Assembly (NCBI GenBank): GCA_949752795.1
Contig: OX457064.1
Coordinates: 38,622,368-38,686,367, forward strand
DNA length: 64,000 bases
Direction: 5' to 3'
Source: Hyperoodon ampullatus
Taxonomy: Eukaryota; Chordata; Mammalia; Artiodactyla; Ziphiidae
Shown here: one piece after another, positions 25,960 through 38,127 of the stretch
How the letters are laid out: the number at the start of each line of letters is the position of its first letter
Numbering within the stretch: the first letter of the stretch is position 1
The notes under the pieces: model-generated
What the model saw: the letters and a program-made list of their open reading frames with translations, nothing else
Database searches by the model: none
What the model was told of the DNA's origin: nothing
Translations under genes and position numbers: made by a program

Positions 25960-27425
25960 TCAGATAAAGGGTGGCTTGTCATTTTCCCAAAGGATGTCTT
26001 GTTTAATCAAAGGCAGATTTATTTTATCAGTCTTAAATATTGAGCCATACTAAAACTTTTCAAAAGTGAGTCAACTTAGAAAATTGCAATTTGCTTCCCA
26101 ATTTTGGGAGCACATCTACTGCATAAAGGAATCAAGCAAGGAAGGAAGTGATAAATAAAGATAAAATTAGAAATTTTTTTTAAATGAAAGTAATTTTTTT
26201 TGAGCACAGAGAACTCTAAAACAGGTTTGACATTATTAGCCTTAATGCTTTCCTTATGTTCCCCAATAGTGCCCAAATATATTGAGTTGTAAAAATTAAG
26301 ATAAATTTTGTGGAGGTGCCTGGATTAGCATCTAGCATATAGTAGGTGTATAAGTAATATTAGTTGAGTGCGAATAGAGATAGATGGTGTGAAAGCTGCA
26401 GGGCAGCAGACTGTTTATTGGAAGGCAATGGATGTCATCCCCAGCTTAGAGCTGAGAGAGAGACCAGCTTTTCCTTTTTCTTTTCAGTAGAGGAGAGGGG
26501 AAATAGGGCCCCTTTAATCTGGCTCTGTGCCAGGGCCTTAAGCTATTAACATTATCTACCATAAATAACTTGTGTTGACACTGACACACTTCTAGGCCAT
26601 CACGTTTTCATAATGTTAGAGAAGCCATGAACATGAAATGAGTTTTTAAATACTTAACATATGTGTTTTACTTCAGAGCTCTCTTAACAGTGAGCTAACA
26701 AATCTAATAACAAGTGGTTCTTTTAGTAGACCATTGTTGTTCAGCATTTGCCAAAAGGCAAATGTCTGATTAACTGCTCGCTCTCTCTCTTGCTCTCTCT
26801 TTTGTCAATAGTATTTGTAAAACATTTGTCACTAATACTGCAGCAAGAAAACCTCTCTCAGAATCCTGTGGTGCATGTTGTAAGCCGACCTACTGTGGCT
26901 GAGTATAAACACAAGCTGCTCCAGAATTTACCTAGCTAACTAGAGGGCTAAGAAGCCGTGCGCAGAGGGTGAGGAATGTTTTCTTGAAGTAATGTTTGTA
27001 CATTTGCACCTTAGAGAAGACTGAAGACATTTCACACCCCAGCTGGATAGTCCCTGATCTGGGGACATGTTGGCGCCCCCATACAGCTCAGGTCTCACCT
27101 TTTCTAAGCTTGTACTGATGACAATGGAGAAAAGTATTGACTCCTTCCCACTCCCTACCATATCAGCAAAGACTCCATCTTGACCTGGAATCTGAGATTT
27201 TGCTTAATTGAAGTTTGTACCATTGAAAAATGCAATATTGATAATACCTTGACTTCACTGTTCGAACAGAAAGAAACATGTCCGATAGTAATAACCGTGC
27301 TTCTGACTTAAGTTCAGTGTGTGACCCCAAGATGCAGGAAGAGCTCTAAGACTGCTTTCAGATCTAAACTTGTATAATTTTATGTTTTAAGCTAGTTGTC
27401 TTTTCCAACATAGTACTATTACTCT
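25960..27425. other. Unassigned DNA with one exon-like stretch
   Basis: No repeat family recognised. A long CT tract followed by an AG at 26810-26811 and an open frame to a TAA at 26937-26939 looks exon-like, but no gene is known to me here. Confidence 0.35.
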
Positions 27426-27430
27426 TTAAA

Positions 27431-28015
27431 GCAGTGGTTTCCAGCTGTGGGTGATCTTGCCTCCTACGGAAGGAACATTTGGCAATTTCTGGAGACATTT
27501 CTGGTTGTCACAACTGGTGGTGTGGTGCTACTGGCACCTAGTGGGTTGTAATGGACTGTTAGTGCCCCCCCCCAATTCATATGTTCACATACCTTATTCA
27601 TTCACATACCTAATGTGATGGTATTTGGAGATGGGGCCTTCGGGAGGTAATTAGGTCATGAACCCCTATGATGAAATTACTGTCCTTATAAAAAGAGGAA
27701 GAGAGCTAGCTCTTGATCTGCTTTCACCAAGTGAGGATCTGAGAAGACACCTCTCTCTAAACCAGGAAGAAGGCCTTTACCAAGAACTCAATCATGCTGG
27801 CACCCTGGTTGTGGTCTTCCAACCCCCCAGAACTATGAGAAATAAGTGCACCGTGTTTCAGCCACCCGTTCTAGGGTATTCTGTTATAGCAGCCTAAACT
27901 AAGACATGACCACAGCCCGGAGATGCTGCTAAACACCCTACAATGCACGGGACAGCTCCCCAAACTAAGAATGACCAGTCCCCAAATGGCATTAGTGCTG
28001 AAGTTGAGAAACCCG
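27431..28015. repeat. hAT/Charlie element split by a MaLR-type LTR
   Basis: The ends carry hAT-like inverted termini (GCAGTGGTTTCC at the left, GTTGAGAAACCC at the right). The middle, about 27547-27906, is an old MST/MLT1-like LTR on the plus strand (GGAGATGGGGCCTTCGGGAG, CTTATAAAAAGAGGAAGAGA) beginning TG and ending CA. The LTR therefore inserted into the hAT element. Confidence 0.7.
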
Positions 28016-28479
28016 TGAATGAGAGCCTGCAGGAAAGAACAGAGTGGCTTAGGGAAGGGAACTTGTTATGAGCGAAAGCTGGCAGTTTTATTTCCAGGGA
28101 AGATTTTGCTAGTTGCAATTTTGCAACGTTGAATGTTACTTAAGAGGAAGCAAAGCATGCTCCGAGTGAGTGGGAGAGACAGGCATGCACTTTCTGAATT
28201 ATGAGCCTCCTGTGCTAAGGATACTAAGAAATGCAATTTGTGTACTTACACAAATAGGAGACATGTAAATTCATCCATCCTCTTAGTTTTACTTTTTTTT
28301 CTGAAAGGAGCACTCACAAGAAATTCTGTTCGCCTTAGGCACAGCAAAATAATTTTCTGATGAGAACTCCTTACCTTACCAGGAAAGAGTTAATTCTCAG
28401 TGGGAAGTCTTGCATACCTTTCTGCTGGAGGCTGAGGTCCATCCACACAAGGCCAGGGCGTTGCGTATAAACACTTGAT

Positions 28480-28660
28480 ATTCAAAAGTAGAGGCCAGCA
28501 ACGTGGGCGCCACGGGGGAGCTTGTTAGCAGTGCAGAATCTCAGGCCCAGACTTGACCTACTGAATCTGAATCTGCATTGTAACAAGGGGTAACAACAGG
28601 GGTGAGGTGGGGGGTAGATAGCTATGCATGTTCAAGATCAAGAAGCGCTGCTAGATAATC
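28480..28660. repeat. MER5-like hAT fragment
   Basis: Degenerate CAGAATCTCAGGCCCAGACT and CTACTGAATCTGAATCTGCA segments, as in MER5-type elements. Confidence 0.55.
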
Positions 28661-30090
28661 TTCATTCTATGGTAATCAAGCCCTAATTTTTGAGCCTGTG
28701 AATAAAATGCATTTTACTCTTTTCAAAGTATAGGGGCATTTGTTTATGACTAGTTCTGTTGTATTGGGTAAATTGGTTCACCTTTTGGGCTTCAGTAATC
28801 TCATTTTTGAAAAGAGGGAGTGACGAGGAGTGGATCTCTAAGTTCTTTTCCACTTCTAACATTGTCAGAAATAGATTTTTTTCCTCCAGTGTAAACATCA
28901 TTTATAACTGCCTGAGTTATCCTGGTGAATGTAAACTTAAGAAAAAGAAGGTCTCTGGCCAGTACATACCATAGATGCACATATGCATAGACCCTTGTCA
29001 ATTCATAGTCACTGAATTTTTATGCAAAATATTCCACCTCCAACTTGGAAACTGAACCCACTGAAGTCAGGGGCTGCCTCTTGACTGGCACTTGGATCTG
29101 CTCTTTGCAGGAGCATTGCTTGCCTCCCTGGTTAAATGAGCATCCTGTGTAAATGAACCATCACCAAGCACCAGCCTTGTGCGTACAAGCAGGCTCTACC
29201 TGGGTGTGCCACGTGGGCCCCTGTGCAATGTCTACCTGCTCCGAATCACCCCACTTAAATCCCAAAGCAGAGGTCACCCAGCTCCCTTCTTGCAGTCTGC
29301 ACCATTTGAAAACAGAAAGCCTGGGTGTAGGAAGATCTTTCAGCACAACTCACAAAGATGAAAAGTGTCTGCAATTCAGCTTCTTTCCAGAGCTACCTCT
29401 GGAGTGTGATTTGGGGAGACGGTACTTTGGCTTTTTTGTTTTGCACAATTCAAGAGACCACAAGATCACAAACGCCAGCCCAATCACAGACACCACCATA
29501 CCTCTGAAGCACAGGAGGGACCGTTGAAGTTCTTTTTCTTCTGGAAAAGATGGAATAATTAAGTGGAAAAGTGAGATTTATTTTTACTATAAACCAGAAC
29601 ATAGAAAAAATATAATAGTTTATTATTGTCTAGGTAGCCAGTGTAAACTGCTCTACAATAGAGAGTTGAAAATAATGTCACGTTTCTTCACTTCCCAAAT
29701 TAAATTAGAACTGGGTCCAGCTGCCAACCATCGGATGAACAAAACATTCAGTATCAGTGTCCTCTCCCAAGGTTAAGAACTCACAGGGCTGGTGCCTTGG
29801 CAGGTAATGAGGTGGGAGGCCTGGGATGGCATCTGGACTGTGGCTACTGCAGACCTAGCAGGGGTCCTCCTGTCTGCTCACACACCGTCTGCCTGGCCTT
29901 GCAGCTCACCCACGTGCAGCTTCCTGCCCAGGCCAGTAGGGTCTCCACAGATGGAGTTAGTCCACTTCCACTGTTTCATGAGAAGGAGGTCAGACCTTAG
30001 AAAAGGCCAGCTCTTCCATGCCTCAAGAAGGAAAAAATGTATCTTTCTTTCATTCCTTGACACAACCCAGTCTGCCTTCTATCAAAATGG
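28661..30090. other. No gene supported
   Basis: Frames of 124 and 145 codons start at 29153 and 29792, but they resemble no family I know and lack exon or promoter context. I treat them as chance. Confidence 0.45.
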
Positions 30091-30660
30091 TAAAAATTAT
30101 AAAATGATTATTAACACTTCGTGCATTTTTAAACACTGTAGCAGGATTTACATTGCTACAATCTTTTCAGAGGGCAATTTGGCTGTTACCTTTCAATATT
30201 TTAAATGTACATATACTTCACTGTACTAAGAATTTATCAAACAGAAATATCTCCAAAAGTGTATGAAGATGTACATAGAAAGATTATTTCTTCTTTGTTT
30301 GTAAAATAGTTACAAAAAATTGTAAACAACCTAAATTTCCATTAATAGGGGAGAGATTGAATAATTTGTGGCAAATGCATATAGTAAATCACTACCCAAA
30401 TTCCTAGTGAGGAAAAATTGAGATCTATATACAATCATTCAGTAGACAATGTGGTAAGTGAAAAAGCTTCATACACCCACGCACACACACGAAACACTGA
30501 AACGATTGCATATAGAGTATGAAAGTATATACATTCGTGCAGCAGGCCATTAAAAATGACAACCTCTGGAGAATGGTTTGGAGAGGTGAAACTTTCACTT
30601 TCTGTTTTATGCATTCCTTTACTCTAAATATTATGCAGTAGCAGGAACTACTTTTGCAAA
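30090..30660 (+). repeat. Old L1/HAL1 fragment
   Basis: Plus-strand remnants of the ORF2 end and 3'UTR, including GGCAATTTGGCTGTTACC and CCTAAATTTCCATTAATAGG blocks. Confidence 0.6.
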
Positions 30661-31045
30661 CATAGTTAATATTTGGCTTTTTACATCTATAATCTGAAAC
30701 AAATAATAAAGATGAACAATTTTTGATTATATAATATTACCAATCCCACCACAGTTTTGTAATGAACATCCTATCAACCCTTACTCATTGTGCATAATTT
30801 ATTGTCTCAAAGGCCTCTCTTCTTGGTCTCTGTGTGAATAATTGGCTCCCTTCTGATTGACCCTCTCTGCTAGATGATCTGTTACAGCTAGGCTCCACAC
30901 AGCTCTTCACTAATCTCAGGGGTGCTGTTGGGAAAGAGAAAGATATGAGTTAGGTAGGACCTCTCAGAAACCACCATTTAATTTCATTTCCTGGACCATC
31001 TCCAACACACAAAACTGTGTCCTTTTGGAAATCCTCCTCCTTCTA

Positions 31046-31278
31046 TTAGTGGTTTTGAACCAAGGGTGTTTCCCTCCCTCCCCGCCACCCAATCCCTAGA
31101 GGCATTTGGCAATATCTAGAGGCATTTTTGGTTTTCACACCCGGAGGTGGGACTGTTACTGTCATCTAGTGGGTAGGGGCCAGGAATGCTGCTAAGCATC
31201 GTGCAACACACAGGCCAGCCCTTCCCACAAGGAAGAATTGTCCCAAAATATCAACAGTACCATGAGTGAGAAACCCTG
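31046..31278. repeat. hAT/Charlie element, same family as 27431-28015
   Basis: Shares the GGCATTTGGCAATATCTAGA, CATCTAGTGGGTAGGGGCCA and GTGAGAAACCCTG segments with the split element at 27431-28015. Confidence 0.7.
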
Positions 31279-31451
31279 CTCCGCATCAAGATAAACTGGG
31301 CATTTTTTTAAAGCTGCTAGGCAGACTCTATGCCTGCCTCAAAAGGTTAGCTTCTACCATTCACACCTATCTTTGCATCACAGCTTTTTTGAGGTATAAT
31401 TTACAAGTAAAATTTTAAGATATTTATAGTGTACAACATTAGGATTTGAGA

Positions 31452-31512
31452 TATATATATATATACATATATATATATACACATATATATATATATATAT
31501 GAGAGAGAGAGG
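31452..31512. repeat. (TA)n/(GA)n microsatellite
   Basis: Interrupted TA runs followed by a GA run, inside the L1 3'UTR. Confidence 0.85.
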
Positions 31513-31739
31513 GGGGAAAGAGTCCCCTCAAATTAATTAACATAGCCGTATTTACCCCCCTCCTTCTTTTGTAGTGAGACCATTTAAGTTCTACTCTCTT
31601 AGCGAATAGTGATTACACCATGCAGAATTATCAACAATAGCCATCATGTTATACATTAGATCCTTAGACCTTATTCTTATAGCTGAAATTTTGTACCCTT
31701 TACCAACCCCTCCTTATTTCCCCCATACCTCATCCATTG

Positions 31740-31902
31740 GCAACCTCTTTTCTACTCTCTTCTTCCTCCCTTCCTTCCTCCCTCCCTCTCCCTCTCTCTT
31801 TCTTTCTCTCCTTCTCTCTCTCCCTCTTTCTCTCTCTTTCTTTCTCTTTCTCTCTTTTTCTTTCTTTCTCTCTCTTTCTCTCTCTCTTTTTCTTTTTCTT
31901 CA
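31740..31902. repeat. Long CT-rich polypyrimidine tract
   Basis: About 160 bases of C/T with CTTT, CCCT and CTCT units and almost no purine on this strand, within the L1 3'UTR. Confidence 0.88.
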
Positions 31903-34900
31903 ACATTTAAGTGCTGTCATGCAGTTTTTGTCTTTCTCTGTCTGGCTTGAACTTAGCATAATACCCCCCAGGTTCATCCGTGTTGTTGCAAATGACAAGA
32001 TTTTCTTTTTTTTTAAGGCTGAATAATATTCCATTGTATGTATATACCACATTTTCTTGATCCATAAATTTGTCAATGAACACAGGTTGTTTCCATATCT
32101 GGGCTATTGTGATCAATGCTGCAGTGAACAAGGGAGTACAGATATCTCTTTGAGATAATGGCCTCATATCCTTTGGATAAATACCCAGGAGGGGGCTTGC
32201 TGGATACTATGGTTGTTCTATTTTTCTTGAGGAACCTCATGCTATTTTCCATAATAGCTGTACCAGTTTACATTCCCAATAATAGTATAAAGGATTCTGT
32301 TTTCTCCACATCCTTGCCAGAATTTTTTATATCTTTTTGATAATAACCTAAAAGGTGTGCAGTGATATCTCATTGTGGTTTTGATTTGCATCTCCATGAT
32401 GATTAGTGATGTTGAGCATCTTTTCATGTGCATGTGGGTCATTTGTACGTCTTAGGAAAAAACATCTATTCAGGTCCTTTCTCCATTTTTTTATGGAGTA
32501 ATTTGTTTTTTTCACTACTGGGTTGTATGTGTTCCTTGTATAGTTCGGATGTTAACCTTTTACTGGATATGGGGTTTGCCTTTTCATTTTGTTGATTGTT
32601 TCCTTTGCTGAGCAGAAGCTTTTTGGTTTGCTGCAGTCCCATTTGTTGATTTTTACTTTTGTTGCCTTGGCTTTTAGTATCAAACCCAAAAAATCATTGC
32701 CAAGGCCAAAGTCAAGGGGCTTACCACTTGTGTTTTCTTTTAGGATTTTAAAGGTTTCAGATCTTAATTTCAAGTCTTTAATCCATTTTGAGTTGTTTTT
32801 TGTGTATGGTATAGGATAGGGGTCCAGTTTCATTCTTTTGCATGTGGTTGTCCAGTTTTCCCAGCACCATGTATCGAAGAGACTGTCCTTTCCCCATTGA
32901 GTGTTTTGGATCTCTTGTAAAATATTAGTTGACCATATGTGCAAGGGTTTATTTCTGGGCTGTCTATCCTGTTCCATTCATCTATATGGCTGGTTTTATA
33001 CCAATACCATACTGTTTTAGTTACAATAGCTTTATAATGTAGTTTGAAATCAGGGAGTGTGATGCCTCCAGCTTTGTATTTAGTTCCCAGGATTGCTTTG
33101 GCTATCTGGGGTCTCTTGTGGTTCCATACATATTTGAGGGCTGCTTTTTTCTATTTCTGTGAAAAATGCCATTTGAATGTTGATAGATATTGCATTGAAT
33201 CTGGAGATTGCTTTGGGTAGTATGGACTTTTTAACAATATTCTTCCAATCCATGAGCACAGAATATCATTCTATTTATTTGTGTCTTGGTCAATTTTTTT
33301 CATCAATATCTTATAGTTTCCAGTGTATAGATCTTTAACCACCTTGGTTAAATTTATTCCTAGGTAGTGTATTTCTTTTTTTTTTTTTTGATGCTATTAT
33401 AAATGGGACTGTTTTCTTAAATTCTCTTTCTGATAATTCATTGTTAGTATGCAGAAACACAACTGGTTTTTGTATATTGAGTTTGTATCCTGCAACTTCA
33501 CTGAATTCATTTATTAGTTCTAACCATTATTTGGTGGAGTCTTTTGAATTTTCTTTATGTAATATCACATCATCTGTAAATACAGAAAATTTTATTTTAT
33601 CCTTTCTGATTTGGATGGCTTTTTTTTTTTTTTTTTGCCTGATTGCTCTGGCTAGGACTTGCAGTACTATGTTGAATAGAAGTAACAAGAGTGAGCATCC
33701 TTGTCTTGTTCCAGATCTTAAAGAAAAAGTTTCAGCTTTTAACCTTGAGTATAATATTAGCTGTGGGCTTGTCATATATGGCCTTTATTATGTTGAGGTA
33801 CATCCCCTCTCTAGCAAGATTCTTGAGATATTTCATTGTGAAAAGATTTTGAATTTTGTGAAATGCTTTCTCTGTGTTGATTGAGATGATTATATGATTT
33901 TTATTCTCCATTTTGTTAATGTGGTGTATCACAATAATTGATTTGTGCATGTTGGACCATCCTTGCATTTCTGGAGTAAATTCCACTTGATTATGGCATG
34001 TGATCCTTTTAATGTATTGTCGAATTCAGTTTGCTAATATTTTGATGATGATTTTTGCATTTATGTTTATTGAAGACATTGGCCTGTAATTTTATTTTCT
34101 TGAAGTGTCTTTGGTTTTGGTATGAGGTTAATGCTCCCCTCGTAAAATGACTTTGGAAGTCTTCTCTCCTCTCCTATTTTTTTTGGAATAGTTTGAGAAG
34201 GATAGCTATTAATTCTTTTTTAAATGTTTGTTAAAATTGACCAGTGAAGCTATCTGTTGGATAGTTATTTGTTGGAAGGTTTTTGATTACAGATTTAACC
34301 TCCTTATAGCAATTAGTCTGTTCAGATTTTCAATATCTTCATGAATCAGTCTTGGTAATTTGTATGTTTCTAAGAATATATCCATTTCTTATAGGTTGTC
34401 CAATTTGTTGGCATATAATTGTTCATAGTAGTCTCTTATGATTCTTTGTATTTCTGTGGTATCAGTTATAATGTCCCCTTTCATTTCTAATTTTGTTTGT
34501 TTGAGTCCTCTCTCTTTTTTGTCTTGATTAGTCTGGCTAAAGGCTTGGAAATTTTGTTTATCCTTTCAAAGAACCAACTCTTAGTTTCATTGACCCTTCC
34601 TATTGTCTTTTTAGTCTCTGTTTCATTTATTTACATTCTCATCCTTGTATTTCCTTCCTTCTATTGACTTTGGGCTTAGTTCTTCTTTTTTCTAGTTCCT
34701 TATGTCGTAAACTTAGGTTGTTTATTTGAGATCTTTCTTGTTTCTTAATCTAGGCATTTATCGCTGTGAATTTTCTCAAAGAACTACTTTTGCTGCATAG
34801 CATGAGTTTGGTATATTGAGCTTTCATTTTCAGTTATTTCAAGATATTTTTATTGCACTTTGATTTCATCTTTAACCCATTGATTGTTCAAAAGTGTATT

Positions 34901-37900
34901 GTTTAATGTCCACATATTTGTAAATTTTCCAGTTTTCTTCTTGTGACTTCTAGTTTCTTACCATTGTGGTTAGAAAAGATACATGATATGGTTTCAATCT
35001 CCTTAAATTTATTAAGACTGAGAAGAATGTGTTCTGTGGCTTTTGAATGGAATGTACTATAAATGTCTGTTAGGTCCATCTGCTCTAACATAGCTTGGGT
35101 TCATTTTCTTATTGATTTTCAGTCTATGTGATACATTTGCTGTTGAAAGTGGGATATTGAAGTCCCCTAATATTATTGTATTGAAATTTATTTCTCTCTT
35201 CAGATAAGTTAATATTTGCTTTAAATATTTAGGTGTTCCTCTGTTGGGTGCATGAATATTTATTAATGTAATATCCTCCAGATGAATGGACCCCTTTATC
35301 ATTATATAATGACCTTCTTTGTCTCTTGTTACTGTTTTTTTGGTTAAAAGTCTGTTTTGTCTGATATAAGTATAGCTACCCCTGTTTCTTTCTGCTTCCA
35401 TCTGCATGGAATATATTTTTCCATCCCTTCAGTTTCAGCCTATGTGTGCCCTTAAAGCTAAAGTGAGTCACCTGTAGACAGTATGTAGTTTGGTCTTGTT
35501 TTTGTAACCATTCTGTCACTCTATGTCTCTTGATTGGAGAATTTAGTTCATTTCTATGTAAAGTAATTATTGACAAGTATGGACTTACTATTGCCATTTT
35601 GTCAATTGTTTTCTGGTTGTTCTATACATCCTCTCTTCCTTTCTTCCTCTTTTGTTCTCTTTGTGACTTGATGATTTTCTGTAGTGATATGCTTAGAATT
35701 CTTTTTCTTTATCATCTGTGTATCTACTATAAGTTTTTGCTTTGTGGTTATCATGAAGCTTACATAAAACATGTTATATTTGTAACAGTCTATTTTAAGC
35801 TGATAACAACTTCAAATGCACACAAAAGCTCTAAATTTTAACTCTCCCTCCTTGCATTTTGTGTTTTGGTGTCAAAATTTACGTATTTTTACTTTGTGTG
35901 TCCACTAACAAATTATTGTAATTAAGTTATTTTAATACATTTGTCTTTTGCTCTTTGTACTAGAGTTATAAGTGATTTACCCACCTCCTTTACCACATTA
36001 AAGTATTCTGAATTTAATTATATATTTACTTTTACCAATGAGTTTTATACTATCATCTGTTTTCATGTTACTAATTAACATCCTTTTGTTTCAGCTGAAA
36101 AATCCCCTTTAACTTTTCTTGTAAGGCTGGTCTCGTGGTGTTGAATTCCTTTAGCTTGTGTTTGCTTGGAAAACTATTTTTCCTTCAATTCTGAAGGATA
36201 ATTTTGCAGTGGAGTATTCTCATTGGCAGTTTTTTTCTTTCAGCATTTTGACTAAATCATGCCCCTCCCTTCTGGCTTGCAAAGTTTCTGCTAAAAATTC
36301 TGATGATAGGGTTCCCTTGTATGTAAAAAGTTGATTTCTCTTGCTGCTTTTAAGGGGTTTTTTTCTTGTTTTTAACTTTTGACAACTTAATTATGGTGTA
36401 TCTCGGTGTGGCTCTCTTTGGATTCCTCTTATTTGGAATTTTGTTGGTTTCCTGCATCTGAAAGTCTGTTTATTTATTTAGGTTAGGGAAATTTTCAGTC
36501 ATTATTTCTTTGAATAAGCTTTCTGCTCCTTTCTCTCTACTTCTGGGATCCCTTATAGTTTGAATATTGGCTGCTTGATGGTGTCCCATAAGTCCCTTAA
36601 GCTATCTTCATTTTTTTCATTCATTTTTCCTTTCACTCCTCAATTGGATGAATTCCACTGCCTTGTCTTTCAGTTTGCTGATCTTCTCTTTTGGTTGATC
36701 TAGTCTGCTGTTAAACCCCTCTATTGAATTTTTCAGTTCAATTATTATATTATTTTGCTCTGTGATTTCTCTTTGGTATTTTTTAATATTTTCTTTCTCT
36801 TTGTTGAAATTCTTCCTTTGTTTATGCATTGCTCTCCTGACCTTGATGAGCATCTTTACCAGCATTATTTTGAACTCTCTATCAGGTTAATTACTAAAGT
36901 TTGTGTCATTAAGATCTGTTTCTGGAGAATTATCTTGTTCTTTTATTTGAAACACATTCCTTTTCATTCATTTTCCTCGACTGTCTGTGTTGTTTTCTAC
37001 GCATGAAATAGAGTAGCCACATTTCCCAGTCCTGACAGAGTGCTCTCATATAGGAGATGAACCTCATCAATCAGTCCAGCCTAAGATCCTGGTTTTCTCT
37101 CAAGACTTTGTAATTGACCAAGCTGCCCTCTTTGTTCTTAGTGACTTACAGTAGTTGAGGGTGTGCCAAGACCTGTCAGTGTCCCTAGAGGGAGGATCGC
37201 ATTCAGTGTCTAGAATGTGGACCCCCATAGGTGGAAGGGAATGTATGTAGTTAAGTCCGTTTCACCGAGAAACCGGAGATGGGTATTCTTCTTCCTGCTT
37301 CCTCTGTACTGGATCCATGTGTATAGCTGCAGGGGTTACCTGTAATTGCCATAGTCCTGTTGGACCTGTGAAGGGAAGCCCCACTGGATGTCAGCGCCAG
37401 ACATACCACGGACTTGCCTCTTGTGCAGCAGCTGCAAAAGCTGGGACACAGACATATGTACAAGCTTCTTCCAGGAAGATACTGGTGACTTGGAGCAGGC
37501 TACCAGGAGTCAATGAGAAAGGTGTTTGTTAGTTTCCCTGGTTTCCAGGAATTTCCAGCTATCCCCTGTATGTGTGCTAAATCAAAAGGCCTAAATCTCA
37601 GGCAGCAGCTTTCAGAGTATGCAGATAGACTCCTTTTTGGGGAAAGACTAGGAGTTGGGCAATTTTGCTTGCTCCCTCTGTACTGAACCCTGGGAGAATA
37701 GCTCTATTGCAAGCACTTGCATACCTGTTAACAACTATTCCTTTGTTTGCTATAGTCTTGCAGATACAAACCTCATTGGCTTTAAGAAATAGATGTTTTA
37801 GGGGCCTATACCTCAACTGAGAGTTTTAAAAGTTTGGGTATTAAATGTGGGAGCAAACTCTTTGCTCCTCAAGGAGAATCTGGAAATTAGGATTTCCCTT

Positions 37901-38127
37901 CCAATAGTATGGTGTTGTGCAGGGGTGGAGTTTATGGCATGTGTATATCTCAGCCTTTTCTACCCATTTTGATGTGGGCAATTTTCTAATTTGCTTGATG
38001 TGTAGAAATTGTTCCCTAGTTTCAGATTTCTTTCAGAGGTAATTGCTCTTTGTGTAGCCATAGATTCAGTGTGTACATAGGAGGGGAATTCAGGAGCCTC
38101 CTATATTGCCATCTTGGTTGACCTCCC

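Larger units (their letters stand above)
31385..38127 (-). mobile_element. Near full-length, decayed L1 (L1M type)
   Basis: About 6.7 kb of antisense L1. From right to left: a 5'UTR starting near 38127 with the usual CAAGATGGC wording; ORF1 remnants with a coiled-coil segment at 36617-36865 (long heptad-like run of K/E/I/N); ORF2 endonuclease pieces at 35376-35597 and 35057-35407 (including LGDFNIPLS). Then come reverse-transcriptase pieces at 33732-33986 and 33527-33775 (SGTRQGCSL, and FTDD instead of FADD), the ORF2 C-terminus (32552-32977, 31907-32167), and a 3'UTR with TA and CT repeats. Many frameshifts and stops make it inactive. Confidence 0.88.

Noticed and set aside
29153..29527. 124-codon open frame
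   Set aside because: No recognisable domain, no splice or promoter context, and overlapping frames of similar size on both strands; best explained by chance.
29792..30229. 145-codon open frame
   Set aside because: Runs into degenerate L1/HAL1 sequence and resembles no protein family.
33441..33884. 147-codon plus-strand open frame
   Set aside because: Antisense shadow of the old L1 ORF2.
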